A stretch of DNA of 64,000 nucleotides. It comes from Nocardioides sp. zg-1230 (GTDB taxonomy: Bacteria; Actinomycetota; Actinomycetes; Propionibacteriales; Nocardioidaceae). Made by a program: the position numbers and the translations under genes. The stretch lies in the NCBI RefSeq assembly GCF_013155335.1, contig NZ_JABJQZ010000005.1:248001-312000 (forward strand). The letters are read 5' to 3'. Under the pieces are notes generated by a model, which made no database searches, had not been told where the DNA came from, and saw only the letters and a program-made list of their open reading frames with translations. This document shows positions 37,937-46,787 of the stretch, in pieces. Every line of letters starts with the position of its first letter. The stretch's first letter is position 1.

Positions 37937-38796
37937 TGGGATCGGACATGGCCACCGAAGCAGGAGCCGGTACGACGCCCGGCACGGGCCGCCCGGCACG
38001 ACCCACCGGCTCGCTGTCCGCGTGGGAGGGCATGAGCCGCCAGTACGACTACTGGCTCACCGTCCTCAAGCGCACCTGGCGCGGGGGAGTGGTGAGCAGC
38101 TTCCTCACCCCGCTGCTCTACGTCGTCGCGATGGGCGTCCTGCTCGGCGGGTTCATCGAGGGTGACCCCGACCGGCTCGAGGGCGCGACGTCCTACCTCG
38201 CCTTCGTGGTCCCCGGCCTCGTCGCCTCGCACGCCATGACGATCGCGGTCAGCGAGTCGACGTACCCCGTCATGGGTGCCATCAAGTGGCACAAGACCTT
38301 CTACGCGCAGCTGGCCACGCCGCTCGCCGTACGCGACCTGGTCAACGCCTTCGTCGGCTTCGTCATGTTCCGCGTCGCCTCGGCGTGTGCGGTCTTCATG
38401 CTCGTCATCGCACCGTTCGGAGTCTTCGCCACCTGGTGGGGTCCGATCCTCGCCTGGCTGTCGCAGGTGCTCGTCGGCTTCGCCTTCGCCACCCTGGTCT
38501 TCGCCTACAGCGCCTGGCTCAGGTCGGAGGAGGGGTTCGGCCTGCTGTTCCGCCTCGGCGTCATCCCGCTGACCCTCTTCTCCGGCGCCTTCTTCCCGAT
38601 CAGCAACCTCGGCCCGGTGCTGGAGTGGATCGCCCGGCTGACCCCGCTGTGGCACGGCGTCTCGCTCTCGCGGATGTTCTGCGTCGGCCAGGTCGACTGG
38701 TCGCTCGTGGTCCTCCACGTCGTCGTGCTGGTCACCCTCACCGTCGTCGGCTGGTTCCTCGCCGTGCGCAACCTCGACCGCAGGCTGGAGGTCTGA
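37936..38796 (+). CDS. ABC-2 type permease
   Basis: 286-residue inner-membrane subunit with about six helices (VVSSFLTPLLYVVAMGVLLG, ASACAVFMLVIAPFGVF, VVVLVTLTVVGWFLA). It belongs to the NodJ/DrrB group: MSRQYDYWLTVLKRTWRGG near the start is characteristic. The first about 25 residues are low-complexity Gly/Thr/Pro. Start overlaps the ATPase stop. It pairs with the next permease to give a heterodimeric channel; the substrate is unknown. Confidence 0.9.
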   Translation: MGSDMATEAGAGTTPGTGRPARPTGSLSAWEGMSRQYDYWLTVLKRTWRGGVVSSFLTPLLYVVAMGVLLGGFIEGDPDRLEGATSYLAFVVPGLVASHAMTIAVSESTYPVMGAIKWHKTFYAQLATPLAVRDLVNAFVGFVMFRVASACAVFMLVIAPFGVFATWWGPILAWLSQVLVGFAFATLVFAYSAWLRSEEGFGLLFRLGVIPLTLFSGAFFPISNLGPVLEWIARLTPLWHGVSLSRMFCVGQVDWSLVVLHVVVLVTLTVVGWFLAVRNLDRRLEV

Positions 38797-38797
38797 C

Positions 38798-39598
38798 ATG
38801 GCGCTGATCCAGGAGATCCCGGCCCCGCTGACGCCGGCCGCCGCCACCAAGGTGCTGGTGCTGCGCAACTACGTCGTCTACAAGGACGCGTGGAAGCTCT
38901 TCATCACCGGCTTCCTCGAGCCGGTCTTCTACCTCTTCTCGATCGGCATCGGCGTCGGCCAGCTGATCGACACCTTCGAGTTCCACGGCGAGGCGATCCC
39001 CTACGCCGAGTTCGTCGCGCCGGCCATGCTCGCGACGTCCGCCTTCAACGGCGCGCTCCTCGACTCGACCTACAACGTCTTCTTCAAGATGAAGTACGAG
39101 AAGCTCTACGACCAGATGCTCGCCACGCCGCTGTCGACAGGTGACATCGCGCGCGGGGAGATCACCTGGGGTCTCATGCGTGGCTCGGTCTACTCCGCGG
39201 CCTTCCTGGTCGTGATGGCGCTGATGGGCCTGACCCACTCGTGGTGGGCCGTGCTCGCACTGCCGGCAGCGGTCCTGATCGCGTTCGCGTTCTCGGCCGT
39301 CTGCATGGCTGTGACGACGTGGATGACGTCCTGGCAGGACTTCGACAAGATCCAGCTCGCGCAGATGCCGCTGTTCCTCTTCTCGGCCACGTTCTTCCCG
39401 GTCGAGGCGTTCGGCGACGGCGTCCTGCGGTGGGTCGTGGAGGCCACGCCGCTCTACCGCGGCGTGGTGCTGTGCCGCGAGCTGACGACCGGCGTGGTCA
39501 CCTGGGAGTCGGCGGTCTCGGTGGTCTACCTCGTCGTGATGGGCATCATCGGCCTCCTCGTCGTACGACGCCGTCTCGACAAGCTGCTGCTGACCTGA
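38798..39598 (+). CDS. ABC-2 type permease, second subunit
   Basis: 266 residues, about six membrane helices, paralogous to the preceding permease (KVLVLRNYVVYKDAWKLFIT, FLEPVFYLFSIGIGVGQLI, KIQLAQMPLFLFSATFFPVE). Gap to the previous gene is 1 nt, so the two are cotranslated. Two permeases with one ATPase indicate a heteromeric exporter. Confidence 0.9.
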   Translation: MALIQEIPAPLTPAAATKVLVLRNYVVYKDAWKLFITGFLEPVFYLFSIGIGVGQLIDTFEFHGEAIPYAEFVAPAMLATSAFNGALLDSTYNVFFKMKYEKLYDQMLATPLSTGDIARGEITWGLMRGSVYSAAFLVVMALMGLTHSWWAVLALPAAVLIAFAFSAVCMAVTTWMTSWQDFDKIQLAQMPLFLFSATFFPVEAFGDGVLRWVVEATPLYRGVVLCRELTTGVVTWESAVSVVYLVVMGIIGLLVVRRRLDKLLLT

Positions 39599-39625
39599 GC
39601 CCCGGTCCCGGGCTAGGTTCGGAGG

Positions 39626-41242
39626 ATGGACTCCTACGCCCAGGGCGAGACGACGCCGGAACTGCTCGACGAGACCATCGGCGACAACCTGGCGCGCACC
39701 GTGGCGTCGTACGTTGACCGCGAGGCGCTGGTCGAGTGCGCGAGCGGGCGGCGGTGGACCTGGGCGGAGCTGGAGGCCGACGTCGATGCCGTCGCGCGCG
39801 GGCTGATCGGAGCCGGCATCCGGAAGGGCGACCGGGTCGGCATCTGGGGACCCAACAGCGCCGCGTGGACGCTGGTGCAGCTCGCCACTGCGAAGATCGG
39901 CGCGATCCTCGTCAACGTCAACCCGGCCTACCGCACGCACGAGTTCTCCTACGTCGCCAACCAGTCCGGCATGAGGCTGCTGGTCGCGGCGACGTCGTTC
40001 CGCACGAGCGACTACCGCGCCATGGTGGACGAGACCGCCGCGGAGAACCGGGCGCTGGAGCGCGTGGTCTACCTCGACGACGAGCAGAGCTGGGGCGGCC
40101 TGCTGGCCGACGGTGAGGGCGTCTCCGCCGACCAGCTGGCCGAGCGGGCCGCGAGCCTGGCGCCGGGCGACCCGATCAACATCCAGTACACGTCCGGCAC
40201 CACCGGCTTCCCCAAGGGCGCGACCCTGAGCCACCGCAACATCCTCAACAACGGTTACCTCGTCGGCGAGATCTGTGGCTACACCGAGGCCGACCGGGTG
40301 TGCATCCCGGTGCCCTTCTACCACTGCTTCGGCATGGTGATGGGCAACCTCGCGTGCACCACCCACGGCGCCGCGATGGTGATCCCGGCGCCCGGCTTCG
40401 ACCCGGCGCTGACGCTGAAGGCGACCGCCGACGAGTCGTGCACGTCGCTCTACGGCGTGCCCACGATGTTCATCGCCGAGTGGGCCCTGCCGGACTTCGA
40501 CACCTACGACCTCTCGTCGGTGCGCACCGGGATCATGGCCGGCTCGCCGTGCCCGGAGGAGATGATGAAGAAGCTCATCGCGGCGGGGATCGACGAGATG
40601 ACGATCTGCTACGGCATGACCGAGACCTCCCCGGTGTCGACGCAGACCCGCAGGGACGACTCCCTCGAGCGCAAGGTGGGCACCGTCGGTCGGGTCTGCC
40701 CGCACCTGGAGATCAAGATCGTCGACCCGGTCAGCGGCGACACCGTCCCGCGCGGCGAGGCGGGGGAGTTCTGCACGCGCGGCTACTCGGTGATGCTCGG
40801 CTACTGGGACGAGGAGGAGAAGACCCGCGAGGCCATCGACGGCGACGGCTGGATGCACACCGGTGACCTCGGCGTGATGGACGACGACGGCTACGTCCGG
40901 ATCACCGGGCGGATCAAGGACATGGTCATCCGCGGTGGCGAGAACATCTACCCACGCGAGATCGAGGAGTTCCTCTACACCCACCCGGACGTCGAGGACG
41001 TGCAGGTCGTCGGCGTCCCGGACGAGAAGTACGGCGAGGAGCTGTGCGCGTGGCTGCGGATGCGCCCCGGCAGCGAGCATCTGGACGCCGACGGGGTGCG
41101 GGCCTTCGCAACGGGCAAGCTCGCCCACTACAAGATCCCGCGCTACGTGATCGTCGTCGACGAGTTCCCGATGACCGTCACCGGCAAGGTGCGCAAGGTC
41201 GAGATGCGCGAGGTGTCGACCGCACGACTCGGTCTCGACTGA
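39626..41242 (+). CDS. Fatty-acid/acyl-CoA synthetase (AMP-binding)
   Basis: 538-residue ANL-superfamily enzyme activating a carboxylic acid to acyl-AMP and then acyl-CoA. P-loop [16 protein letters not shown] at about residues 188-203; A5-type [10 protein letters not shown]; hinge [20 protein letters not shown]; catalytic Lys in [13 protein letters not shown] near the end. Closest in plan to medium/long-chain fatty-acid CoA ligases such as those named FadD35-like in actinobacteria. A TAGGTT -10-like hexamer is 6 nt before the ATG, with CGGAGG in between. Exact chain-length preference is unknown. Confidence 0.92.
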   Translation: MDSYAQGETTPELLDETIGDNLARTVASYVDREALVECASGRRWTWAELEADVDAVARGLIGAGIRKGDRVGIWGPNSAAWTLVQLATAKIGAILVNVNPAYRTHEFSYVANQSGMRLLVAATSFRTSDYRAMVDETAAENRALERVVYLDDEQSWGGLLADGEGVSADQLAERAASLAPGDPINIQYTSGTTGFPKGATLSHRNILNNGYLVGEICGYTEADRVCIPVPFYHCFGMVMGNLACTTHGAAMVIPAPGFDPALTLKATADESCTSLYGVPTMFIAEWALPDFDTYDLSSVRTGIMAGSPCPEEMMKKLIAAGIDEMTICYGMTETSPVSTQTRRDDSLERKVGTVGRVCPHLEIKIVDPVSGDTVPRGEAGEFCTRGYSVMLGYWDEEEKTREAIDGDGWMHTGDLGVMDDDGYVRITGRIKDMVIRGGENIYPREIEEFLYTHPDVEDVQVVGVPDEKYGEELCAWLRMRPGSEHLDADGVRAFATGKLAHYKIPRYVIVVDEFPMTVTGKVRKVEMREVSTARLGLD

Positions 41243-41251
41243 GCCGGCCGG

Positions 41252-42241
41252 TCACCGGAAGACCTCGTGGTAGAGGCGGTCCAGGGCTGCCGTGTCGAGG
41301 CTGGTCACCACGCGGACGGGTCCGTCACCGGTCCGCGCGAGCCGGCCGCGGTCGTCGGTCGTGTCGACGATCCAGGCCCCCGACCGGGTGGTCGCGGCCG
41401 AGCCGTCGACAAAGATGCCGGCGGTGGCGAGATCCCAGTACTTCGGGGACTCGAACCCAGGAACGCGGCCGAGCCCACCGACGACCGGGCCGGCCAGCCC
41501 GTCCGGAGCGCCGGGCGGCACCGGGTCGTCAGGGACCACGGTCACCGGCACGGGTCCGGCCAGCACCTCCGCGAACGGCACCGGGTCCGCCCCGGCGTTC
41601 CACTCGGCCACCCCGTCGGCGTGCGAGTCGCTGTCGACCGTGCCCGCCATGGTGGTGACGCCGCCCAGTCGGGCGTACGCCGCAGGCTGCTCGCGCATCA
41701 CCGCGGCCACCTCGGTCAGAGGGCCGAGCGCGACGACCTCGAGGCCGCGATGGCGTCGAGCCAGCCGGGCGATGAGCTCGTCGGCCGGGGCACGGACCGG
41801 TTCGAGGTCGCCGTCGGTGGGGTCGCGCGGCAGCCCGCTGTTCATCAGCGCCCCGGCGCCCCACTCGGGCGGGAACATCGTCCCGTCCTCACCGCGCGGC
41901 GTGGTGCCGCAGGCCACCGGCGGTGGCTCCGTACCGAGCGCCTCGAAGAAGTCGCTCAGCAGTCCGATACCACGGCAATCGAGCTGGCCCGTCGTCGGCA
42001 CGGTCACGGCGACGACCTCGACCGCGGGGTGGCGCAGCAGGAGGGCGAGCGCGGCGAGGTCGTCGGGAGCGAGGTCGGTGTCGACGACGACCGGCGTCGC
42101 GGCCGGGTGCTTCGCGGCGGCGGGCGCCATCGGCCCGGGCGTGAAGACCTCTCCGTCGACGTCCGAGGCCGCGGGGGTGCAGGCCGCGAGCGCGGCGACG
42201 ACGAGCGGGACGAGCGCGAGGAGGGGCAGGCGACGCCTCAC
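41252..42241 (-). CDS. Nucleoside-hydrolase-family lipoprotein
   Basis: 329 residues. The N-terminus RRRLPLLALVPLVVAALAAC has a clear lipobox (LAAC) with lipidation at Cys near residue 21. The catalytic segment VVVDTDLAPDDLAALALLL matches the inosine-uridine nucleoside hydrolase motif DTDxxxDDxxAL, whose Asp residues bind Ca2+. NHs cleave the N-glycosidic bond of (ribo)nucleosides; a surface-anchored version would act on external nucleosides. GTG start overlaps the stop of the preceding permease by 4 nt, the last gene of a six-gene operon. Some catalytic positions beyond the first motif are hard to place, so activity is inferred. Confidence 0.85.
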   Translation of the reverse strand: MRRRLPLLALVPLVVAALAACTPAASDVDGEVFTPGPMAPAAAKHPAATPVVVDTDLAPDDLAALALLLRHPAVEVVAVTVPTTGQLDCRGIGLLSDFFEALGTEPPPVACGTTPRGEDGTMFPPEWGAGALMNSGLPRDPTDGDLEPVRAPADELIARLARRHRGLEVVALGPLTEVAAVMREQPAAYARLGGVTTMAGTVDSDSHADGVAEWNAGADPVPFAEVLAGPVPVTVVPDDPVPPGAPDGLAGPVVGGLGRVPGFESPKYWDLATAGIFVDGSAATTRSGAWIVDTTDDRGRLARTGDGPVRVVTSLDTAALDRLYHEVFR

Positions 42242-43140
42242 GGGATCACCACATGCTGGCCGACGATGCCGGTCACGGCCAGGACCGCACCGACGAGGAG
42301 CAGGGCACGCCGCCCGGACCTCGGCCAGGCAGCGGCCAGCAACAGGGAGGTGAGCCCGAGCAGCCACACGTCGTGCCACCACGAGAGCGCCGGCGAGATC
42401 CACTGCCGCTCCCAGCCGCCGCTGGTGTGCGGAGCGCCGACGAGCAACCAGTCGGAGGGGAAGGACAGCGGGTCGGCCGTCGCCGGGCCGACCGGGAGGT
42501 GGATGGGTTGCACCTGGAGGATCGAGAACGGCGTGACCGCGGGCCCACCGAACAGCCAGTAGACCATCACCACGAACCACATGACGAACAGCAGGGGCAC
42601 GATGGCGACGAGCCGGGACATCCGCCGGCCCATGGCGGCGCCGACGGCGATGGCGAGCAGCGAGAGGACGACCAGCTGCGACAGCTCGGCGGTGGTGTGG
42701 AAGGCCTCGGTGGTGCGTCCGGGCTCCATGCCGAGCCACAGGCCGCCCAGGTCCCGCTCGCGCCACGCCACCAGGGCGGCATACGCCGCCGCCACTGCGA
42801 CGAAGGGCAGCGCCGCGAGCAGCCGGGCGAGCGTGCGCCGAGCCTCCGACACGGGTGCGGCAGGGGCGATGTCGTGGCGCGCCCGGTGGAACGGCACGGC
42901 TACGGCGACCGAGATGCCGAACAGCAGCGACACGACGGAGGGGATGATCGCCTCGTACGACGAGCCGGGCCACTCGCCCGGCTCGGGTTCGACCGTCCAC
43001 ATCCCCCAGGTCGCGAGCGCCAGGAAGAGCCACGGCACGGGGTTGCGCAGCATCCTGCGCGCCTCCGTCACGACCAGAGCGCGCGTCACCCGCGGCGAGG
43101 TGAGCGTTGCCGTCGTGCTCCTGGCCAGCGTCGTGCTCAT
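42238..43140 (-). CDS. ABC-2-like membrane permease
   Basis: 300 residues with about six helices (SVVSLLFGISVAVAVPF, LLAALPFVAVAAAYAALVA, LVAIVPLLFVMWFVVMVYWL, LLLVGAVLAVTGIVGQHVVI). It starts MSTTLARSTTATLTSPRVTR and has a short Arg-rich cytosolic lead. It overlaps the upstream gene stop by 4 nt and the nucleoside hydrolase start by 4 nt. Probably the transport channel for the ATPase two genes upstream. Confidence 0.8.
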   Translation of the reverse strand: MSTTLARSTTATLTSPRVTRALVVTEARRMLRNPVPWLFLALATWGMWTVEPEPGEWPGSSYEAIIPSVVSLLFGISVAVAVPFHRARHDIAPAAPVSEARRTLARLLAALPFVAVAAAYAALVAWRERDLGGLWLGMEPGRTTEAFHTTAELSQLVVLSLLAIAVGAAMGRRMSRLVAIVPLLFVMWFVVMVYWLFGGPAVTPFSILQVQPIHLPVGPATADPLSFPSDWLLVGAPHTSGGWERQWISPALSWWHDVWLLGLTSLLLAAAWPRSGRRALLLVGAVLAVTGIVGQHVVIP

Positions 43141-43685
43141 CGGCGGTGCCCCGCGACGCAGACGAGCGTGGCACCGGCCAGCACCCACCACGGGTCCGTC
43201 CACCACCACGCGATCGCGTCCCCGACCGTGCCGCTCGGCACGACCTGGTCCAGCGCGAACAGCACCGGGGGAGTCGAGGCTCCCAGGAGCACTGCTCGCC
43301 GCTGCGGCGCCCACAGTGCGACAGCCACCCCGCACGCAGACAGGGCCAGCAGCGGGCCGGGGCCGGACGCCTCCGCGTTGGCCAGCGAGTCCACGAGCGT
43401 CCACACCACCACCGCCGGCAGGCCGACCAGGACCAGGCGCAGCACCCGGCGCTGCATGACCGACACCGGGACCGCCGACAGCAGCGCGGCGGCGGGGTCG
43501 TGCAGGCCTGAGACGATGGTCCCGGCCAGCCCGGCCGCGGCGATCGCGAGCACCAAGTCGGCGGGCCGGTCGGCGGACCGGGCGAGCACGGCGGCAGCGA
43601 TGAGGAGGGCCGCGAGGCCGGTCGCCGGGGCCCAGCGGATGGCTCGTGCGGTGGGAACGGCCGCCTGTACGAGCACGGTGCTCAC
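43137..43685 (-). CDS. Small integral membrane protein of ABC operon
   Basis: 182 residues, about five hydrophobic helices (GLAALLIAAAVLARSA, RLVLVGLPAVVVWTLVDSL, ACGVAVALWAPQRRAVLLG). No family I can name. It sits between ATPase and permease with 4-nt overlaps on both sides, so it is likely a second channel subunit. GTG start at 43685. Confidence 0.75.
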   Translation of the reverse strand: MSTVLVQAAVPTARAIRWAPATGLAALLIAAAVLARSADRPADLVLAIAAAGLAGTIVSGLHDPAAALLSAVPVSVMQRRVLRLVLVGLPAVVVWTLVDSLANAEASGPGPLLALSACGVAVALWAPQRRAVLLGASTPPVLFALDQVVPSGTVGDAIAWWWTDPWWVLAGATLVCVAGHRR

Positions 43686-44548
43686 CGGGTCAGCCTCGTC
43701 ACGAGCAGGTAGCCGTCGTCCACGGTGGGAGCGGCCGCGGTGGCGCCGGCCGGCGGGGTGCCGACGTGGCGGCGCGTGCCCGGGCCGGTCAGCCACGAAC
43801 GCAGCGCAGTCGGCTCCTCGACGTCGGACTCCCACACCCGGCCCTCGGCCTCCCCGGCGAGCTGGGCGGGAGTGCCCGACCAGCAGATCCGGCCGCGGTC
43901 CATGACGAGGACCTGCTGGCACAGCGCCGCCACCTCGGCCGTGTTGTGCGTCGAGAGCACGACGCAGCCGCGGTGCGACGTCTCGGCCAGCACCGATCGC
44001 AGGGCGATGCGCTGCTCGGGGTCGAGTCCCGTGGCCGGCTCGTCGAGGACGAGGAGGTCGGGGGCGCCGACGAGCGCAGCCGCGAGCGCCACCCGCTGCT
44101 GCATGCCGCCCGACAGCGTGCGGATGCGCTTGTGCATCCGGTCGCCGAGGCCGACTGCCTCAAGGATCGCTGCCGCCTCGCGCCTGCGCCGGGTCGCGTC
44201 CGTGTGCTCCTTCAGGATCGCGACGTAGTCCACCATCTCGAGCGGAGTGAACCCGCCGTAGAGCCGGGGTGACTGCGGGAGGTAGCCGAGCCGTCGCCGC
44301 AGCTCGGTGCGTGCGGCGGGATGGGCGGGGTCATGGCCCAGCAGCGACAGGGTTCCCCGGTCGGGGGCCAGCACAGTGGCCAGGATGCGCAGCAACGTCG
44401 TCTTCCCGGCCCCGTTGGGTCCGAGGACGCCCACGATGCCTCGTCCGAGGTGGAGGTCGACGTGGTCGACCGCGGTGAGCGAGCCGAAGCGCTTGGTGAC
44501 GCCGGCGGCCTCGAGCAGCGTGCCCGTGGCCGTGTGGGTGGTGGTCAT
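43682..44548 (-). CDS. ABC transporter ATP-binding protein
   Basis: 288-residue ATPase. Walker A GPNGAGKTT (about residues 43-51), Q-loop YLPQSPRLYGGFTPLEMVDY, signature LSGGMQQRVALAAALV, Walker B LLVLDEPATGLDP, H-loop STHNTAEVAAL. The C-terminus has an extra roughly 60-residue domain. A ribosome site (GGAGGA) lies 5 nt before the ATG, and the ATG overlaps the stop of the anti-sigma gene. Works with the two membrane proteins downstream; ABC-2 type plan suggests export. Confidence 0.92.
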   Translation of the reverse strand: MTTTHTATGTLLEAAGVTKRFGSLTAVDHVDLHLGRGIVGVLGPNGAGKTTLLRILATVLAPDRGTLSLLGHDPAHPAARTELRRRLGYLPQSPRLYGGFTPLEMVDYVAILKEHTDATRRRREAAAILEAVGLGDRMHKRIRTLSGGMQQRVALAAALVGAPDLLVLDEPATGLDPEQRIALRSVLAETSHRGCVVLSTHNTAEVAALCQQVLVMDRGRICWSGTPAQLAGEAEGRVWESDVEEPTALRSWLTGPGTRRHVGTPPAGATAAAPTVDDGYLLVTRLTR

Positions 44549-45351
44549 ACGTTCCTCCGGTAGGCGACGGCGTCGCGACGGGCGATGGTGAGCGCGATCG
44601 CGCCGAGCGCGATCGCGAGGGCCGTGAGCTGGGTGGGTGCCGAGGCGACGAGGTGGCTGACCAGGTCGGCGGGCAGCCTGCGCGAGGCAGCCGGCCACGA
44701 CACCGCCACGGCCCAGGCCGAGCCCAGCGACGCGGCGACGACCGAGGGGTCCAGCCGCGTGGTGCCGGCCAGGGCCACGAGCGAGGCGAGGGCGGCACCG
44801 GGCAGCAGCCAGCCGAAGGCCACCGAGGTGGGGAGGCCGACCAGCACCGCCACGCCGACGCCGATCGGGACGGCGGGCAGAGCGACCAGCAGCGCCCGCG
44901 CCGCGATGACCCGGAGCCCGGCCCGTGGCGTGGCGAGGACGAGCTCGCCCGCCGGCTCGGCGTGGCGGCTGTAGGTGAGCGCGACCGCGGCCAGCGGTGC
45001 GGCGGGCGCCAGGGCCATGAACACGGGGAGGCGGAGGCCGAGCACGGAGACGATGACGGGCAGCGCGAGCAGCAGCAGGATCGAGGCGAGCCAAGCCATC
45101 CGCAGCCCGGGTGTGGCGAGTCCGAGGCGCAGCAGCGGTGTGGAACGCGGTCGGTCGATCCGGTCGGCCAGCGCCTGCCACCGGCGTGCGGAGTCACTCG
45201 CGGCCTCGCCTGCGGAGAGGGCCGTCGTACGGCGCCGGCACTCCTCGCAACGCAGCAGGTGGGACTCGACGGAGGCGGCGAGCAGGGGCGCCGCGCCGCC
45301 CGCGGCCCACGACCGGAGCGTCTCGTCGTCGGCGTGCCAGGTCTGCGTCAC
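44545..45351 (-). CDS. Zinc-finger anti-sigma factor fused to multi-pass membrane domain
   Basis: 268 residues. The N-terminal ZAS domain has H31-x3-C35-x2-C38 (HLLRCEEC), the zinc-binding anti-sigma signature. About six membrane helices follow (for example LASILLLLALPVIVSVLGL and ALAIALGAIALTIARRD). Most ZAS anti-sigma factors have one membrane helix, so this six-helix version is unusual and resembles a transporter subunit; it could sense transporter state. Overlaps the sigma gene stop by 4 nt and the ATPase start by 4 nt. Confidence 0.85.
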   Translation of the reverse strand: MTQTWHADDETLRSWAAGGAAPLLAASVESHLLRCEECRRRTTALSAGEAASDSARRWQALADRIDRPRSTPLLRLGLATPGLRMAWLASILLLLALPVIVSVLGLRLPVFMALAPAAPLAAVALTYSRHAEPAGELVLATPRAGLRVIAARALLVALPAVPIGVGVAVLVGLPTSVAFGWLLPGAALASLVALAGTTRLDPSVVAASLGSAWAVAVSWPAASRRLPADLVSHLVASAPTQLTALAIALGAIALTIARRDAVAYRRNV

Positions 45352-45917
45352 AGCAGTCCCTCCCTCAGCTCGGTGCGAGCACGGCTCATCCGGCTCTTGA
45401 CGGTGCCGCTCGGGATCCCGAGCAGCGCGGCGGCCTCACGCGTGGTCAACCCGTCCAGGACGGTGGCCTGGACGACGGCCTGGAGGTCGGGGGAGAGGCG
45501 CGAGAAGGCGAGGCCGACGTCGCTGTGCTCGACCCGGGCGAGCACCTCCTCCTCCGCGGAGACGGCAGGCGAGCTGCGGAGGTTCCGCAGGCGCTCCACG
45601 ACGTTGGCGCGCGGGCGCAGCTGGTGGAGCAGCGAGCGCACGGCGATGCCCCACAGCCACGCCGCCACCTCGCCGTCGCCCCGCCAACCGGACGGCTTGC
45701 GCCAGACCGCGAGGAACGTGTCCTGCACGGCGGTGTCGACGATCGCCGGGTCGGCGCACCGTCGTGACAGCCGGATGGCCAGCCACGGCTCGTGACGCGC
45801 GAACAGCTCGTGCAGCGCACCGCGGTCGGCCTCCGCCACCGCGGCCAGCAGCTCGGCGTCGGACCGGTCGTCGGCGCCCTCGCGGGCGTCCCAGCCGGTG
45901 TCGTCCACTCCCATCAC
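45348..45917 (-). CDS. ECF RNA polymerase sigma factor
   Basis: 189 residues, with sigma region 2 (about 22-90, AELLAAVAEADRGALHELFA, VDTAVQDTFLAVWRKPSGW) and region 4 (about 125-185, LTTREAAALLGIPSGTVKSR). First gene of an operon of six with 4-nt overlaps. GTG 45917 or ATG 45914 are possible starts, both close to a CACTAT -10-like hexamer (45928-45923). Upstream TGAACCGA-N16-CACTAT is likely its own promoter, with a matching element facing the sodC-like gene. It is presumably held by the adjacent anti-sigma factor. The group number is not determined. Confidence 0.92.
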   Translation of the reverse strand: MMGVDDTGWDAREGADDRSDAELLAAVAEADRGALHELFARHEPWLAIRLSRRCADPAIVDTAVQDTFLAVWRKPSGWRGDGEVAAWLWGIAVRSLLHQLRPRANVVERLRNLRSSPAVSAEEEVLARVEHSDVGLAFSRLSPDLQAVVQATVLDGLTTREAAALLGIPSGTVKSRMSRARTELREGLL

Positions 45918-45922
45918 GTCTC

Positions 45923-45952
45923 ATAGTGGCGCCGACCCCCGCGATCGGTTCA
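45923..45952 (-). promoter_or_regulatory. ECF-type promoter of the sigma operon
   Basis: TGAACCGA (45952-45945), N16, CACTAT (45928-45923), just before the sigma start codons. The same TGAACCGA-N16-CAC pattern faces the other way at 45990-46019. Confidence 0.5.
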
Positions 45953-45972
45953 CGCGCACCGCCGAGTCGTGA

Positions 45973-45988
45973 GCCGGTCCAGACCGGC
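45973..45988. promoter_or_regulatory. 16-bp palindrome between sigma operon and sodC-like gene
   Basis: GCCGGTC-CA-GACCGGC, perfect 7-bp arms, between the two divergent ECF-like promoter elements. Candidate operator for both. Confidence 0.45.
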
Positions 45989-45989
45989 A

Positions 45990-46019
45990 TGAACCGAACA
46001 CCGGTCCCGGAGGCACCTC
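45990..46019 (+). promoter_or_regulatory. ECF-type promoter of sodC-like gene
   Basis: TGAACCGA (45990-45997), N16, CACCTC (46014-46019), matching the motif before the divergent sigma operon in -35 and spacing and in the first three -10 bases. Confidence 0.45.
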
Positions 46020-46084
46020 CTGATGGCGGCCCGCCCGGTCCGCCGAGGCGAGCTCGGAGAGCCCAGAAGCGGAGGAGGACCCAG

Positions 46085-46582
46085 ATGTACCGGAAGAGAG
46101 CAGGACTGGCAGCGGCAGCTGTGCTGGTCGCAGTGCCGGCAGCGGCGATGGCGGCGGGCGTCGCGGTCGACCACGGCCACGGTCCCACGGTCGTGCACGA
46201 CACGACGTACGAGCAGATCAGGACGCAGGTGCACGCCTGGTCGAGCGACGGGACGACCCGCGTCCGCCTCATGGTGACCGGGCTGCCGGCCGGTCGGACG
46301 TTCGGCGCGCACGTGCACACGGGCACCTGCGGGGCGGACCCGCTCGCCTCAGGAGGTCACTACCAGCACTCCACCGACCCGAGCGTGCCGCTGGCAGAGC
46401 GGGAGGCCTGGCTCGACGTGACGTCCGACGCCAACGGTCGAGGAGTGGCCACCACGACTGTGCCGTGGGCCTTCGCTCCCGGCAGTGCCGGATCGGTCGT
46501 CATCCACGCCCAGCCGACCAACACCACCACCGGCGCAGCTGGCGCCCGCCTGGCCTGCACGAGCGTGGAGTTCGGCGGCTGA
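46085..46582 (+). CDS. Secreted Cu/Zn superoxide dismutase-like protein
   Basis: 165 residues with a signal peptide (AGLAAAAVLVAVPAAAMAAG). Copper ligands are recognisable: GAHVHTG supplies two His, GGHYQH a third and VVIHAQP the fourth. The active-site Arg and its disulfide partner Cys lie in GARLACTS, pairing with the Cys of HTGTC. The zinc-loop His/Asp set (normally including an Asp before a conserved Gly-Asp) is not evident, so the zinc site may be missing. GGAGGAGG lies upstream of the ATG. Superoxide removal is the family role. It is divergent from the ECF operon and may be in its regulon. Confidence 0.85.
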   Translation: MYRKRAGLAAAAVLVAVPAAAMAAGVAVDHGHGPTVVHDTTYEQIRTQVHAWSSDGTTRVRLMVTGLPAGRTFGAHVHTGTCGADPLASGGHYQHSTDPSVPLAEREAWLDVTSDANGRGVATTTVPWAFAPGSAGSVVIHAQPTNTTTGAAGARLACTSVEFGG

Positions 46583-46787
46583 CCTCCGGGTGTGGGCGTG
46601 CGCCGGCTTCGGCCGGGATGTGGATGAGTGGCGTAGCCGGTGACGGCGCCGTCAGCATTGGCGGTGAGGAGGTGACCACCCTCGTCGCCGAGCCTCGTCC
46701 CACAGCTCCGGCAGGTCGGCGGGAAGTGCGCGGCGGATGGCCGTTCCACGCATTGTCCCCGTCGTCAGGGCTGGTTGGATGACGGCC

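Noticed and set aside
46619-46782. Plus-strand 54-residue frame between sodC-like gene and DinB gene
   Set aside because: No ribosome site, Gly/Arg shadow-type composition and no recognisable family; the 46583-46787 gap appears non-coding.
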